Below, piece after piece: positions 21,846 through 33,289 of a DNA stretch of 64,000 nucleotides (its first letter is position 1; each line of letters opens with the position of its first letter). Location: the NCBI GenBank assembly GCA_963682055.1, contig OY821740.1:35360795-35424794 (forward strand), in the 5' to 3' direction. The notes under the pieces are model-generated. The model did not search any database. It was not told the origin of the DNA and saw nothing but the letters and a program-made list of their open reading frames with translations. The position numbers were made by a program, and so were the translations under genes. Source of the stretch: Primula veris (lineage: Eukaryota > Streptophyta > Magnoliopsida > Ericales > Primulaceae).

Positions 21846-24439
21846 ATGAACTCTGGTTACGAGAATATATACGATTATGAAGAAAGAAGTGAAGAAGAAA
21901 AGGAGTATAAGTCGAAAAATCTAAATGCCGAGAGGAAGCGTCGTAAAAAGCTCGATGAACGGCTTCGAGAGCTACGCTCATTGGTTCCGAAAATCACAAA
22001 TGTAAAACCATAAAGCTTCAGTTAGCTTCAATTACTAGTAGTACAGAATTTGTTCTTTTTAGTCCTTATTGTTTCGAATGAACACAAATTGTCCCGAATA
22101 GGAGATATTAACAAGCTTGGTCAAAAAACCTTAGAACCAAGATAGATTTGGTCCTTTTCATAGTAGTATTATATTGAAGAGGGGTATTATCACCGATCAT
22201 GGCAAAAAATTATACAATCAACGATTAATAATACTACTTTCAAATTCCATTCAGCTTGAATTAATATGATTTTCATTACTTTACATGACTTTCATCCATT
22301 ATAGGAACAATCTCTTATCGGTTATTCTTCCAAACTTGAAGACCATTATTGTTGCAAGTACAGGGTTATATAATAATCTAATTGACAAATGGTGACCATT
22401 GTAGTAACTTGTAGTACTTTTCTTCCTGATATGCTCTTATTTGTGAAACTTGTTCTGATTTTTAGATGACCAAGGCAACCATAATAACTGATGCAATCAC
22501 ATACATTGAGGAGCTAAAAGAGTGTGTTGAAGATCTCACCAACACGATTCATGAAATGGAAGCAACAGTTGAAGATGAAATCGAAAATCCTATCAATGAC
22601 ATTCACAACTCAGACGAGGTGCAGAGAATATGGAGGATAGAGGTGATTAAGAACATTGTTAAACCCTTTCAGTATTTTTCTCGATTTATTATCGCGAATA
22701 TTGTTTCATGACATTTCAAATTCCTAAGTACTTTTTTTTAATAACTTGCAGAAATTATGATAAGGTACTTTGCACACTTTCTTAAGGAAAGAATACATTA
22801 TAATATTTTAAAAATATGTTTCCACGTTTCATACTCGAAATATTCCACATTATTTGTCCCATATATACATTTGGGGTTAATTCAATACACTTTGTCTTTT
22901 TTAATATTGATTAACAAGATCCGGCTAGTTTTCCGGATTTTTACTACAGATATTCATTAAGTGACAGACTTAGTAAACTACCAAAATAAATTAGACAGTA
23001 TAATAACTATAGTAGATTCATATAACAAGTTACATCAGTAATACACATATGAAGTGTAGTGATATTTGCAAGGCCATTTTACTCTGTCGGGTCAAAATAC
23101 CACAGTTACTATATCAAAATAAATAAACTACAAGTGTTTGTAGTTTGTACAATTGTACTGTGTTTTTCGTTCAAAGGAGTTGATTAGCAGGAAAAATATT
23201 GAGACAAATTCATTACTATACTATGAAATTGATCTTTAAAAGTCAAATCTATACACAGGTCTTAGGTCTATGTATTTTAAACGTGAATTTAAAATATATC
23301 TGTTCAAATTATATTACAGCCAGAAGTGAAGGTGAATAAAATTGAAGGGAACAAGCTGTGGATCAAAGTATTATTTGAGAAGAAAAAAGGAGGGTTCACA
23401 AAATTGCTAGAGGCTATGACTATTATGGGCTATGAATTTACAGATACCAGTGTTGTTACATGTGATGGAGCAGTTCTTATAACGGCATGTTTGGTGGTAA
23501 GGGCTTTAAACAGATGGTACTATTACTACTTAAACTAATATGGAACTAGCACTTATTCCTTTGTAGTAGGAGTAAATAAAATATGAGTATTATTAACTCT
23601 TATGTTCGAAATCTGCAACCTCAAAAGTCTTAAATCTAAAAATCAAATTTGCTAAAAAAAAATAGTTCAAACTCTGAAACTCAGACATCTATGATCTAAC
23701 AGTAAGAGTCATCCATAATTCCATACCAATTTTAGTAGTTTCTTTTATATGAAAAACTGAACATTAGGGACATTACTCCATAAGTCATAACCGCAATTTT
23801 CTTGAAGGAAACTAACTGAATTGGATAGTTATTGACAGGGCGGATCCAGAAATTGTGTTCAGCGGGGGCACAATTAAGACATAAGTCAAAAATATTTTCG
23901 TTAGCTAGAAAAACGAGTGTAACGGTTCATTTCTGAAGGAAATAAGTTTTATACTATCGAACATTTTTGTGTCATAGCTATTGTAAAAAGTAACTTCTGT
24001 TTAAGGTAATCGTGAATTTTTTTAACATGGCTTGTTTTTTCTCTCACTTCCACTAATCTTTGATTGTTAAATTTTGACTCAGAACAAACTAACAATAAAA
24101 GGTAATAATTATTTACATATCTCCTTTTCAATCATCAATAGGCCCACAAATCAGTTACTCGTATATGATTTGCAATGCTGGTACATTTTGCTCCATATGC
24201 ATAACAGGTTCAGTCAGGGAATATATGAAGTACAAAACTCAATATGCTTTATCACTTTCAAGTACAAGTTTATAAGTTATCAACTTGAAATACACAGGTA
24301 CTCCATTATACGTCTTTAATGATTTTGTTCTGTCTATGCAACTAATGTCAATTTGTACTCAATCCAGAAAAGCCATGGTGGGAAAATTGAAGCTGACAAG
24401 ATCAAGGACTTTCTGCTTGAGATTACTAGAGGCTTTTAA
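21846..24439 (+). CDS. DYT1: bHLH transcription factor, DYT1-like
   Basis: Four exons, 21846-22001, 22466-22642, 23320-23496 and 24368-24439, join in phase 0 into 193 residues. The bHLH domain is at about 24-75: basic region KNLNAERKRRKKL (with the Glu and Arg that contact an E-box, Glu29 and Arg33), helix 1 LRELRSLVPKITN, loop, and helix 2 MTKATIITDAITYIEELK. An acidic linker follows, then an ACT-like C-terminal fold (KLWIKVLFEKKKGGFTKLLEAM...TDTSVVTCDGAVLITACLV) and KIEADKIKDFLLEITRGF. The NMTKATIITDAITYI segment and the total length (Arabidopsis protein about 207 residues) point to DYSFUNCTIONAL TAPETUM1, a nuclear regulator of tapetum and pollen development. Another member of the same bHLH subgroup is possible. 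Confidence 0.82.
23826..23940. other. Possible short transposon relic in bHLH intron 3
   Basis: A GGGCGGATCCAGAAATT start and a GGGGGCACAATT word resemble ends of small plant DNA transposons (compare GGGGGCGGAGCCACAATC near 29574). No opposite end or TSD was found, so this is tentative. Confidence 0.2.
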
Positions 24440-25352
24440 AGTATCAAGCTAGTTACGTACGTACTTAGATTAGCCAAGTTCAGAAATTATAACAACTAAG
24501 TAAATTATAATGATTCTATCTAAAAACAAGGGAAATGGGAAATGGACTTAGTAATTATTCTATTTCCCAAGTTTGTAGCTAGCAAGTAGCTAGTTTAAAT
24601 CGACTCAGAACACAGTAAAATTGCAACAACATGATTTAGCACATTGTGCGTTTGTACCAGTGCTCTTCTACTCATTGTTACGTGAATCCTTCCTCTCTTT
24701 TTTTATTTATAAATTTCTATCTTGGAATGGTTACAAAATCAATGGAAGTTCGTTGAATATATGAATTTGGTGCCTGTCGAGTACTTTATATATTATTTTG
24801 TTTTTAAATCGTGTTAATTTGAGACACCTCCAAATTAAGTTATATGATATCTTTTATGAAGAAAATAGGTTTGTTATTTTCATAAGTAGGAATGGGAAAC
24901 AAACCATTATATGAAAAAGTAGAACTGATCAGTAGTTAATATGTTAAGCTATGATTTTTCCCTCCACATAACAGAAATAACAAACCATTATGTTTCCTAT
25001 TTCATATATTAAAGGGAAAATTCAATACGTACTGAAATTAAAAACATAGATGACCCACGTAACTTTTTTCTTCACACTAGTACATAATATGAAATAATCT
25101 AGAAAGACGCTTAAACAAATGATCCCTGAGTCCCATATCAATAGGAAGTCTAGAGTGTAATTAAACGGAATAAGCATAATAATTTGTAATCAATTAAGTT
25201 TATTTATATGAAGCGAAAAATATTCCAATACCGCTTTGTCCGTTCCTATTTAATCGAACATTTGGTGAGAAAATGTATTTGTAGCATGTAATAGTTTTGT
25301 ACTAAAAAATAAGGAAAATGAGCATTCAGCAACTTAAATTGTAATACCACAT
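24440..25352. other. Intergenic region after the bHLH gene
   Basis: AT-rich DNA without a recognisable gene or RNA. Confidence 0.35.
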
Positions 25353-26552
25353 GGGATGGCAATTGGGCCGGGTTTCTCGAAACCCGATCCGACCCGAACC
25401 GCACATCAATCCGACCCGACCCGTTTGACCCGAAATTTTTTTGATAAGCCAAATAAGTGTAAACCATTATTAAGCATCTAACAATAACCATTTAATTAAA
25501 TTAGAAAAGTCTAAAAATCTTATTTTTTCCAAATTTTTCATATTTACCTGGTAAAAATTTATAATAATCTAAATTATTCTTTACAACAATACCCAAAAAA
25601 ATAAAAGGAAAAAAACTGACAAAAAAAAAGAAAATAATAAGCTAAAATAAAATAAGAATATATATATATATATTTATATATAGAGAGAGAGAAAGTTAGT
25701 ACACAAGACTAATTAATTTGGTGAATGAGTCTCTTTTAATAATATTTTATCGTTCATAATTAGATTTCTATCATCTTTTATCACTAGGCACATATGCTTT
25801 ATGTAGTGTATCGATGTGTGTATCTATGTATGTATTTGTGTATATGTTAGAGAGAGATGATGTGTTGTGTTGGGTTGTGTTTTATTACGGGGTAATTCCC
25901 TCTAAGCAACTCATATCAACTTATATTACTTCTAGATACCTTGATAAATTCACATTTCTCATAGGTAACACTTTTTAATTATTTAGTTTATTTACTAAAT
26001 TGTCATACAAACCAAAATATAATATATATATTTTATCTTTCTACAAACCCAAAAAAATAGTTTTTTTTTTGTAATTTTTTAAAAATTTTGTGATTTTGTG
26101 ATTTTTTTTCTTCATTTTTTATGATTTTTGTGATTTTTTATAATTTTATGTGATTTTTTTCATTTTTTATAATATTTTGTGATTTTTTTCATTTTTTATA
26201 ATTTTTTTTATTTTTTTTGTAATTTTTTTAAAATTTTGTGATTATTTGTGATTATTTCATTTTTTATAATTTTTTTGTGATTTTTTTTTTTTTCATTTTT
26301 TGTGATTTTTTGCATTTTATATAATTTTATGTATTTTTTTTTCATTTTTTATGAAATATGTGTATGACGTTTTGGTAAATAAAATAAATAATTAAAAATC
26401 GGTACCTATAAAGAATATGAACTTATTTCTAACTTGCACAAAGTTGCACAAAAGTGCAAAGTAACCCAATCCAACCCGACCCAAATAATCTTACACTTTT
26501 ATCCAACCCGTACCGGGTCGGGTCGGGTCAAAACCCGAAATTCTGCCATCCC
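25353..26552. mobile_element. hAT-like non-autonomous element with GGGATGGCA ends
   Basis: The left end is GGGATGGCAATTGGGCCGGG and the right end TTCTGCCATCCC, giving short inverted ends of the hAT type. Both subterminal regions hold clustered GACCCGA / TCGGGTC words on opposite strands, probably transposase binding or foldback sequence. The flanks TACCACAT (left) and TACACATA (right) look like an 8-bp duplication worn by one deletion. The middle (26050-26345) is a long array of TTTTTTGTGATTTTT-like units. No transposase is encoded. A shorter relative lies at 9515-10150; this copy has about 190 extra bp (25755-25945) in comparison. Confidence 0.75.
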
Positions 26553-27635
26553 TACACATACGCACTAATTAATTCTTTTTGTTTGTCAGACCATTCATCA
26601 TAAACCATCATGTCTTTTCCTTCGTCGTTAGTCTATCATCGTTGCCGCCGTATCCCTTTCGACTTCTGCATGAAAAACACCAATCTTACTCCGTACGTAT
26701 CTCTCAATCTATATATCTATCGATCTTCTTTCTCAGCAACCAGCTCCGCTGATGTGGCAAGGCCAACACGATCAACGGTGCAAAAACTCCGCTAATTATT
26801 TCTATATTTCTTACGCACACATTTAGCCAAAGCATGGTCAAATTGGCATGTCAATTTCAGTTCATGGGTCTATATATGTAAGGACATTTATGTATGAATA
26901 CATCCTATATATGACGTATGTATATAGACAACATATAACATACATTTGTTACAATCATTCAATGGTGATTGGTTGTGTTCTTAGTGTGAAATTGATTTTT
27001 TAAGTGTATCGCCGTATTGACTTGGCTGGATGATAGTCAAATTGTACCTTACACTTTTGTATCTTACGCAGTATCATTTTAAATTATAAACATTTTCAAA
27101 ACCTTGATATAAATACTTATAAACTTGGCATATGTAGTGAGTGTAATGAGTATATATCCTCTCACATTATTGAGGAAATACTTGATAGCTATAGAAATAT
27201 TAACAAATTCCATTTTTGTTAAATATTTTGATCAAAATGTATCTAGTTGAAACCCCATTAAAATATCAAACACTAACTTTGCAAGTTGTTCCAATATTCA
27301 AGAATCCAGATATTCTAATTCAACCTTTGAACTCTATAATTTTGCTATTATAAAAATTCAATTATCCCCAAACCACAGTTAGATTTCCACGTGAGTGGAA
27401 CATAGCATATAAAATATCGGATAAAATTTAATCAAAAAACACGTTGATTAAAATCTAAAATAAGTCCCTTTCAAAAAAAAAATCTAAAATAATTCACATT
27501 AGCCACGTCCCTCTCATCCACCCTATCTCCCCCGTTACAAAAAACTAGTCAAACTTCCCCCAAGGGCATATTCGTAATTTCCCCCTTTCTCCAACTCCTC
27601 TCACGAGCTCCCCTTTCTCCACCTCATATACACTT
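26553..27635. other. Intergenic region between hAT and Mutator-like elements
   Basis: A 61-codon frame at 26610-26795 starts with a good ATG, but I recognise no domain and call no gene. The rest is AT-rich. Confidence 0.3.
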
Positions 27636-28343
27636 GGCTAAAATGCAAATTACCCCCTATAACTTTGGCTCATTTGCAAATAACTATAAATTCTTGTAAT
27701 TAGCCTTCTCTATCTTATCTAACTTTTGCAATTAACCCCAAATATCATCCTAAAAACGACATAAAATTTTATTCATTTGTTCTTTTTTCAAAATTATTTG
27801 TTTGATGTATCTAGCTTGTCAATAAACACGAGTTAAGATAACAAGTTCCGTAAAAAAATCACAAGAAGCGGTTTTACATAATAAAAATAATATTTTAGCG
27901 AGAGAAACTATTTTCTGGTGTCATTTCATAAAATAATTACTTGATATGCATAGATATCAAATAACGGGTTATAATAAATGAAAAAATCGACAAAAATAGA
28001 TCATCGATCGTAAAGTTATTTCATTTAAAACATTAGAAGACCTGTCAAGAGAACCAACACGGTTTCATACCGTTCGCATCTGATACATTAGCTTTTCAGG
28101 AGAGTGCAGAAAGTTATAAAAAAAAATGTGTTGACTGCAGGTTTGACTGAGTATATATTTAGAAGGTTATAATTTGCTATTGAAATAGTAATAGCGGCAC
28201 AACTTGTTGTTCTTTTATCTTAAACTCATGTGTAGTAAAACCGATTTTGATGGTTTGTCGGGGTGAAATGCAAGAATTGATAGTTAGTGAAAGTTATCTA
28301 CAAATTTAAGCCATAGTTCCCATGTATTATTTGCATTTTACCC
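27636..28343. mobile_element. Mutator-like non-autonomous element in the U-box gene promoter
   Basis: The left end is GGCTAAAATGCAAATTACCC and the right end, on the opposite strand, GGGTAAAATGCAAATAAT. Inverted similarity continues inward (AACTTTGGCTCA against AACTATGGCTTA; AATTCTTG on both sides). The flanks TATACACTT and TTATACAAA could be a worn 9-bp duplication. No coding capacity. It ends 147 bp before the U-box ATG, so it lies in that promoter. Confidence 0.6.
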
Positions 28344-28378
28344 TTATACAAAACCCCCGTTACTCTTCCCCCTTCTCA

Positions 28379-28380
28379 GT

Positions 28381-28430
<50 letters not shown>

Positions 28431-28464
28431 CAATACATAGATAGATAGATATATACATATATAG
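28379..28464. repeat. CT/TA/GATA microsatellites in the U-box 5' UTR region
   Basis: A (CT)n run of about 23 bp is followed by (TA)n and then ATAGATAGATAGATATATA, ending 27 bp before the start codon. CT-rich runs are common in plant 5' UTRs. Confidence 0.8.
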
Positions 28465-28490
28465 AGATACAAATATATAGATATAGTAGA

Positions 28491-30601
28491 ATGGAGGTGC
28501 CGTGGGACTTCAAATGCCCGATATCACTAGAAATAATGACGGACCCGGTGATTATATCATCGGGTCACACGTTCGACCGGTCATCAATCCAGAAATGGAT
28601 AGACTCGGGTCACCTAACATGTCCAATTACCAAAATACCCTTACCCAACCCACCCTCACTAATCCCCAACCACGCCCTTCGTAGCCTCATCTCCATCCAC
28701 ACCGCCACGTCACCACTTCTCAACGGCACCGCTGCCACGTCAGTAGAGCAGGCCAGCTGCACGGTATCGGCGATACTGGGATGTGTGGACTCGGGAGAAG
28801 GGAAGGTAAGGGAGAAGGCGCTCAGGGTTTTGCTTAAAATGAGCTTGGAGGATGATAATAAGGTCGGTCTTGTCGCCGAGGGGGTTATTGGTCATTTAGT
28901 CCCTCTCCTACGCGCGCCCAACAAGGTATTTTTATTTTACTAATAGCGTTGGTTATAATTGCGTAAATATATTTCTAGTAGTGAGGACAAAGTTACAGTT
29001 CTGTAGAGTTTTCGTCCCGGAGGATTGTGAATTGATGAATTTACATAATGTTAAGTGGAGAAATAGATTATAGATGAATAGGCGTTGTTTTTGAGAAACA
29101 ATTGTAACTATTATTTTAGGGTGTGCTGACTAATCTGATTTTTAGTTTTATTTTTAACTAATTTAAGATAAGTTATTTTTGGGTTTCCCAATATGTGTTG
29201 GGTTTTCAGTGGGCGATGCACCCTTAAGACCAGGTTCATAGTAGTGGTACTTGTTTTTAACAAGAATTGGTGAAAATACATGATGAATGAAATAAGGAAA
29301 TTAGAGTTATTGGGTGGTTTGGGGGTGATTGTTTGTGTTTTTTCATGAAAGTTAAGTCAAGTTTTGGTGTATTAGCTTAAGAGTGGTTGGTTATCTTTTG
29401 GCTTAAATGACTAACAAGGTTTTTAAAAGATTTTTAAGAGTTTTTTCTTTTGAAAATTAACAATCCTCTCCTTAGAGGTAACAACTTTGCGGGTGCCATG
29501 GATCAAAACCCTTAATAAGAGATTACAATTAGGATTGATTAGTATTGTTTCAAATGTAGTATATTCGCTTCAGGGGGCGGAGCCACAATCAACATTCTGG
29601 GTTACGTGTTATTTTATGGGATTGCAAAACTCATTCTTTTTTTAAATTATTTAAATTTTCTATTTTGAAAAAAATGACATTTTTGTAAATCGTGAGGTTG
29701 CATGTTGCTGATGCAACTGTTTGTCTGATAGAGGTTCCGGCGCTGCTTTGCTTCTCATTGTTTCAATTCTCATATAGTAGGATTTGGGGGATACATGTAC
29801 TTTTAGAATGTAAAATTGGTGTACTTCAAAATGTCATAATGGTAATTTTTTTAAATGTTATTCACGTAGTTAAATGCTTAATTATATGATTAACTTGTGA
29901 AATTTGTAATATTTCGACATTTAAGAACACCAATTTGAGATTCTAGAAGTGCATGTATCCCCGTAATTGCTATTAATTTGGGACGGACGGAGATGTTACA
30001 TGCATATTATAATTTTTACATACTAAACAAGGTTGGGGTTGTGCAGGACGGGTCACGTGCCACGGCCGCCACGATTTTGACTAGTCTGGCGGTCGTGGAG
30101 GTCAATAAGGCCACTATAGGGGCGTATCCATATGCAATTATTGGGCTAATATCTCTATTAGGGAGTGGGAACGGTAGAGAGAGAAAAGAGGCTGCTACGG
30201 CTTTATACACGCTATGTTCCTACCCCGAAAATCGAAGAAAATGTGTTGAATTTGGTGGGGTGCAGGTTTTGATAACGGCCGCTAGTACCGGGCTTGAAAG
30301 GGCGGTTGAGGTTTTGGGTTTGTTGGCTAAGTGTAAGGAAGGGAGGTTGGAAATGGCAAAAGTTGAGAATTTCGTTTCAATTTTGGTGTATTTCTTGAAG
30401 AATGGGAGCTCGAGAGGGGTCCAATACGCGTTGTATACGATGGCGTCGTTGTGTATGTATAGCGAGGGTTTGCGTGGGAAGGTGTTGGGGGAAGGGGTTT
30501 TCGAATGTTGTGTTGGGTTGTTAGAGGATGAGAGTGATAAAGTCCGAAGAAATGCTTCAAATTTGTTACAAATTCTTAGGGGAAAACGATCGACGAGTTG
30601 A
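28491..30601 (+). CDS. PUB8: U-box E3 ubiquitin ligase with ARM repeats, PUB8-like
   Basis: Two exons, 28491-28925 and 30047-30601, join in phase 0 to 329 residues. The U-box is at about 5-75: PWDFKCPISLEIMTDPVIISSGHTFDRSSIQKWIDSGHLTCPITKIPL, then the SLIPNHALRSLI end of the fold. It binds a ubiquitin-charged E2. The rest is helical ARM-type repeat (AATILTSLAVVEVNKATIG, ERKEAATALYTLCSYPENRRKCVEFGGV, DKVRRNASNLLQIL) that usually holds the substrate. Length is slightly under the Arabidopsis PUB8/PUB9 type (about 370). The ATG follows directly on the microsatellite leader. Substrate and pathway are unknown. PUB8 is the nearest by memory of the U-box sequence, not by a search. Confidence 0.85.
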
Positions 30602-30782
30602 TGGTGATGAAAGGTGGTGTCTCTCGTGTTTGGAGGAGGTGAGTTCGTCTTTCGTTTTTTTTCTTCATTTTTTGTTTGTTTAGTAGATTGTTAGTTTTTG
30701 TACAAATAGATCAAGATTTTGTTGGGTAGATGATGATTATGTTGTTTCTTGCTGTTCATTTGTATCGTATGTTGTATATTGG

Positions 30783-30788
30783 AATAAA
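30783..30788 (+). terminator. Candidate poly(A) signal of the U-box gene
   Basis: AATAAA 182 bp after the stop codon, in a T-rich context. Confidence 0.4.
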
Positions 30789-31582
30789 GTTGGGTTATAC
30801 AAACTCTCTGTTAAATTATTACTGTGTTGTATGCAGTGGGTTCAAGTGCTGATATATAAACCAAGCGTCGTGAAAAGTGATCATATTATATATGCCCAGG
30901 GAATTTATATCATCGTACATGAATTTACTTTTTATTGACACATTTGATTATGTTAGTTTTAGTTTTCAAGTATTTCTCTTGCAGGTCATGGCCAATATTA
31001 TTTTACGAAAATTATCCTATCTCGCCAAATTGTTGATTCAAATTTTAATGCTAGATAACTTTTAGGCTTTATTTGGGATTGAGTCAGGGTCTGAACACTA
31101 ATATCTTTGCTTATAAGCTGTGGTATATTTGGGTAGACAATATTTGGAACTGCGTTTTGTTCCTTTATGTGTCTATATTCTTAAGCTAGTTGTATGGCGG
31201 AACTCGAATAGATTCAGAAGTAGTTGGTTAGTAACGAAGAGGATCTGGATGCTCCACAAGTAAACTAGCAGCATATATACATTCTGTTTTTCAATTGTAT
31301 CCATATTCAAACCAAAGGCGCACGGTACTTGCATCCATTTCTTAATATTACAATCTGATATTCTGATCAGTTATTCTTTTGAGCTAGAAGTAAGTACTGA
31401 CCTATTGCATTCCGGCTTTTAATCTTGAGTACCTTTCTTTTTATTTCTTAAACTGAGCTTCAGTTTTGTAGTTTACTATGCATGAAGCCTGTAATAATCG
31501 TGTCTAATCTTTCTTAACAAATGTGTAATGGGGATTAAAATTATTTTTTGGGGCTTAAGTTATAAATTGTCTTATATTAACG

Positions 31583-32240
31583 AGTTTTCTTATTAGTTGT
31601 GTAAAATATGAATAAACATTGTGCTGATCATCTAATTTCGGAACCAATGATTGGGATGTGAGCAATGACAAATTGCTTAGAATCTTTGAAAGCAAATGGT
31701 GCTTTCAATAACGTGCTCTTTTGATGGATCTAGTTATGAATTAAAATGGATGTGTCCTAAGCTATTGGTATTATTCGTTAACCCTTTTGTAATGAGGGCA
31801 TATGTCGTGTTTATGGTTATTATGGGCACTGCAAGCCTACTTCTAAATCCTAATTCAGTTTTATTTGTGTTAGTCCTAGATTTTGGCAGTGTTTTTGGTT
31901 TTGGTTAATTATGTAAAATTAACTCATTCTCTTATCAGTTGTGTAAGACTTAATAGCCATTCTCTGATCATCTAAATTCGAAAATGATTGAGGTTTGCGT
32001 AGCAACAATTTGCTTACAAGTAATGATATCAGACCGTGCTTCCGTAAGGAGCTCTTCGGATGGATCTCGTTATGAAATTAAATTTGTATATGTCCTAAGC
32101 GATTGGTATCCATGAATTGTTTTGTAATATGAGCATATGATGTTCATGGTTATTGTTGGGCACTACAAGCCTACAAGCCTAGATTTTGACAGCTTATTTG
32201 GTTTGGTTTGATTGCCTAAGTTTGATAACTAATTTAATAT
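31583..32240. repeat. Diverged tandem repeat, period 342 bp
   Basis: Two units start near 31583 and 31925. Shared words in order are AGTTGTGTAA, CTGATCATCTAA, TGGATCT, TGTCCTAAGC and ATTGGTAT, GGGCACT followed by CAAGCCTA, and CCTAGATTTTG. Divergence and indels show it is old. Short frames inside (for example 31696-31908) are not genes. Confidence 0.65.
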
Positions 32241-33289
32241 CCGAGATTCCAACTACTAACCACCTGATCATCTAGATGAATTAAACTTTCATCACTACTA
32301 ACCTTTTTCTTGGTTACAGTTTTAATTACTCTGTATTCGTCTTCTCAGTTTAATTTTTTAAATGCTTGTTTGGTTTAGAGGTAGGTAGGCTAACAGTATC
32401 ATTTCGTTTCCATTTCTCAAATCACGTTTAGAGGTAGGTCAAGTCCAAATACTTGATATTAAAATTTATCTGCACAAGTGACATACGTACCATATTTCTC
32501 TCAAGCGTCTTAGCGCTTGTTTGGCTATGACTTTTTAGCTCAGATTTATGTGCTTATTTTTCTTCTCAAATTTCAAGATGACGCCAATTTCTTCTTGAAA
32601 ATGAGAATTTAATTCTAATTTTTAGTTGTGAATATTACTTTATCTATTTCTCATGGAAATACTGTGCTTAATTAGCGCCATTCTTGTACTTTTCAATCAT
32701 GTTATGATATATTCTGTGACTTGTTAGTCATTTGATGGACCGTAAACTCGGCTTTTTTCTTGACTTTAATTTCCTCTTTATAGTAAAAAGTCACCTACAA
32801 GTCGTTATCAACACTTTTTGTTGTAAACTAGTGTTTGCGCTTTTTGATTTGTTCTTTTATAAAATATGCACTTTGCTTGTCTCTACACTCTTAACGTTTT
32901 TTTTTTTATATTCGATAGCTTATTCTAATTGTGTTGGAAAATCATTGGTTAGTATCAATTTGTGATTCCTCTGAGTTTGTTTATAATATCACAAGGGGGC
33001 TGTTTATAACTTTTATTGTTTTTTAAATATTCGGTGACTTTGTGCCTTGTGGTCTTTCGACATCTCTTAAACGGCTCTTTAATTATGTGTGTATTACTGA
33101 TGACATGATAGTTTTCTATTATTAGTGAAAAAGGTCCTGCTTAAGAAAGTGATTTTGTACCTAATCAAACCAGGGGACCAATAAGAAAGTCATTTGTAGT
33201 GTTTTTAATTTAGTAGTACTAGCTATTTCGAACCTTGAAGGAAGAACAACTTCAATTTTTTCACGGGAAAAAATACGTTTAGTATACCA
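32241..33289. other. Intergenic DNA, nothing recognised
   Basis: AT-rich, with no exon-like frame or clear repeat. Confidence 0.35.

Noticed and set aside
26610..26795. 61-codon frame with a good ATG
   Set aside because: No domain, signal or partner exon; it may be chance in a less AT-rich patch.
30016..30560. Minus-strand frames antisense to U-box exon 2
   Set aside because: Shadows of the ARM-repeat coding frame.
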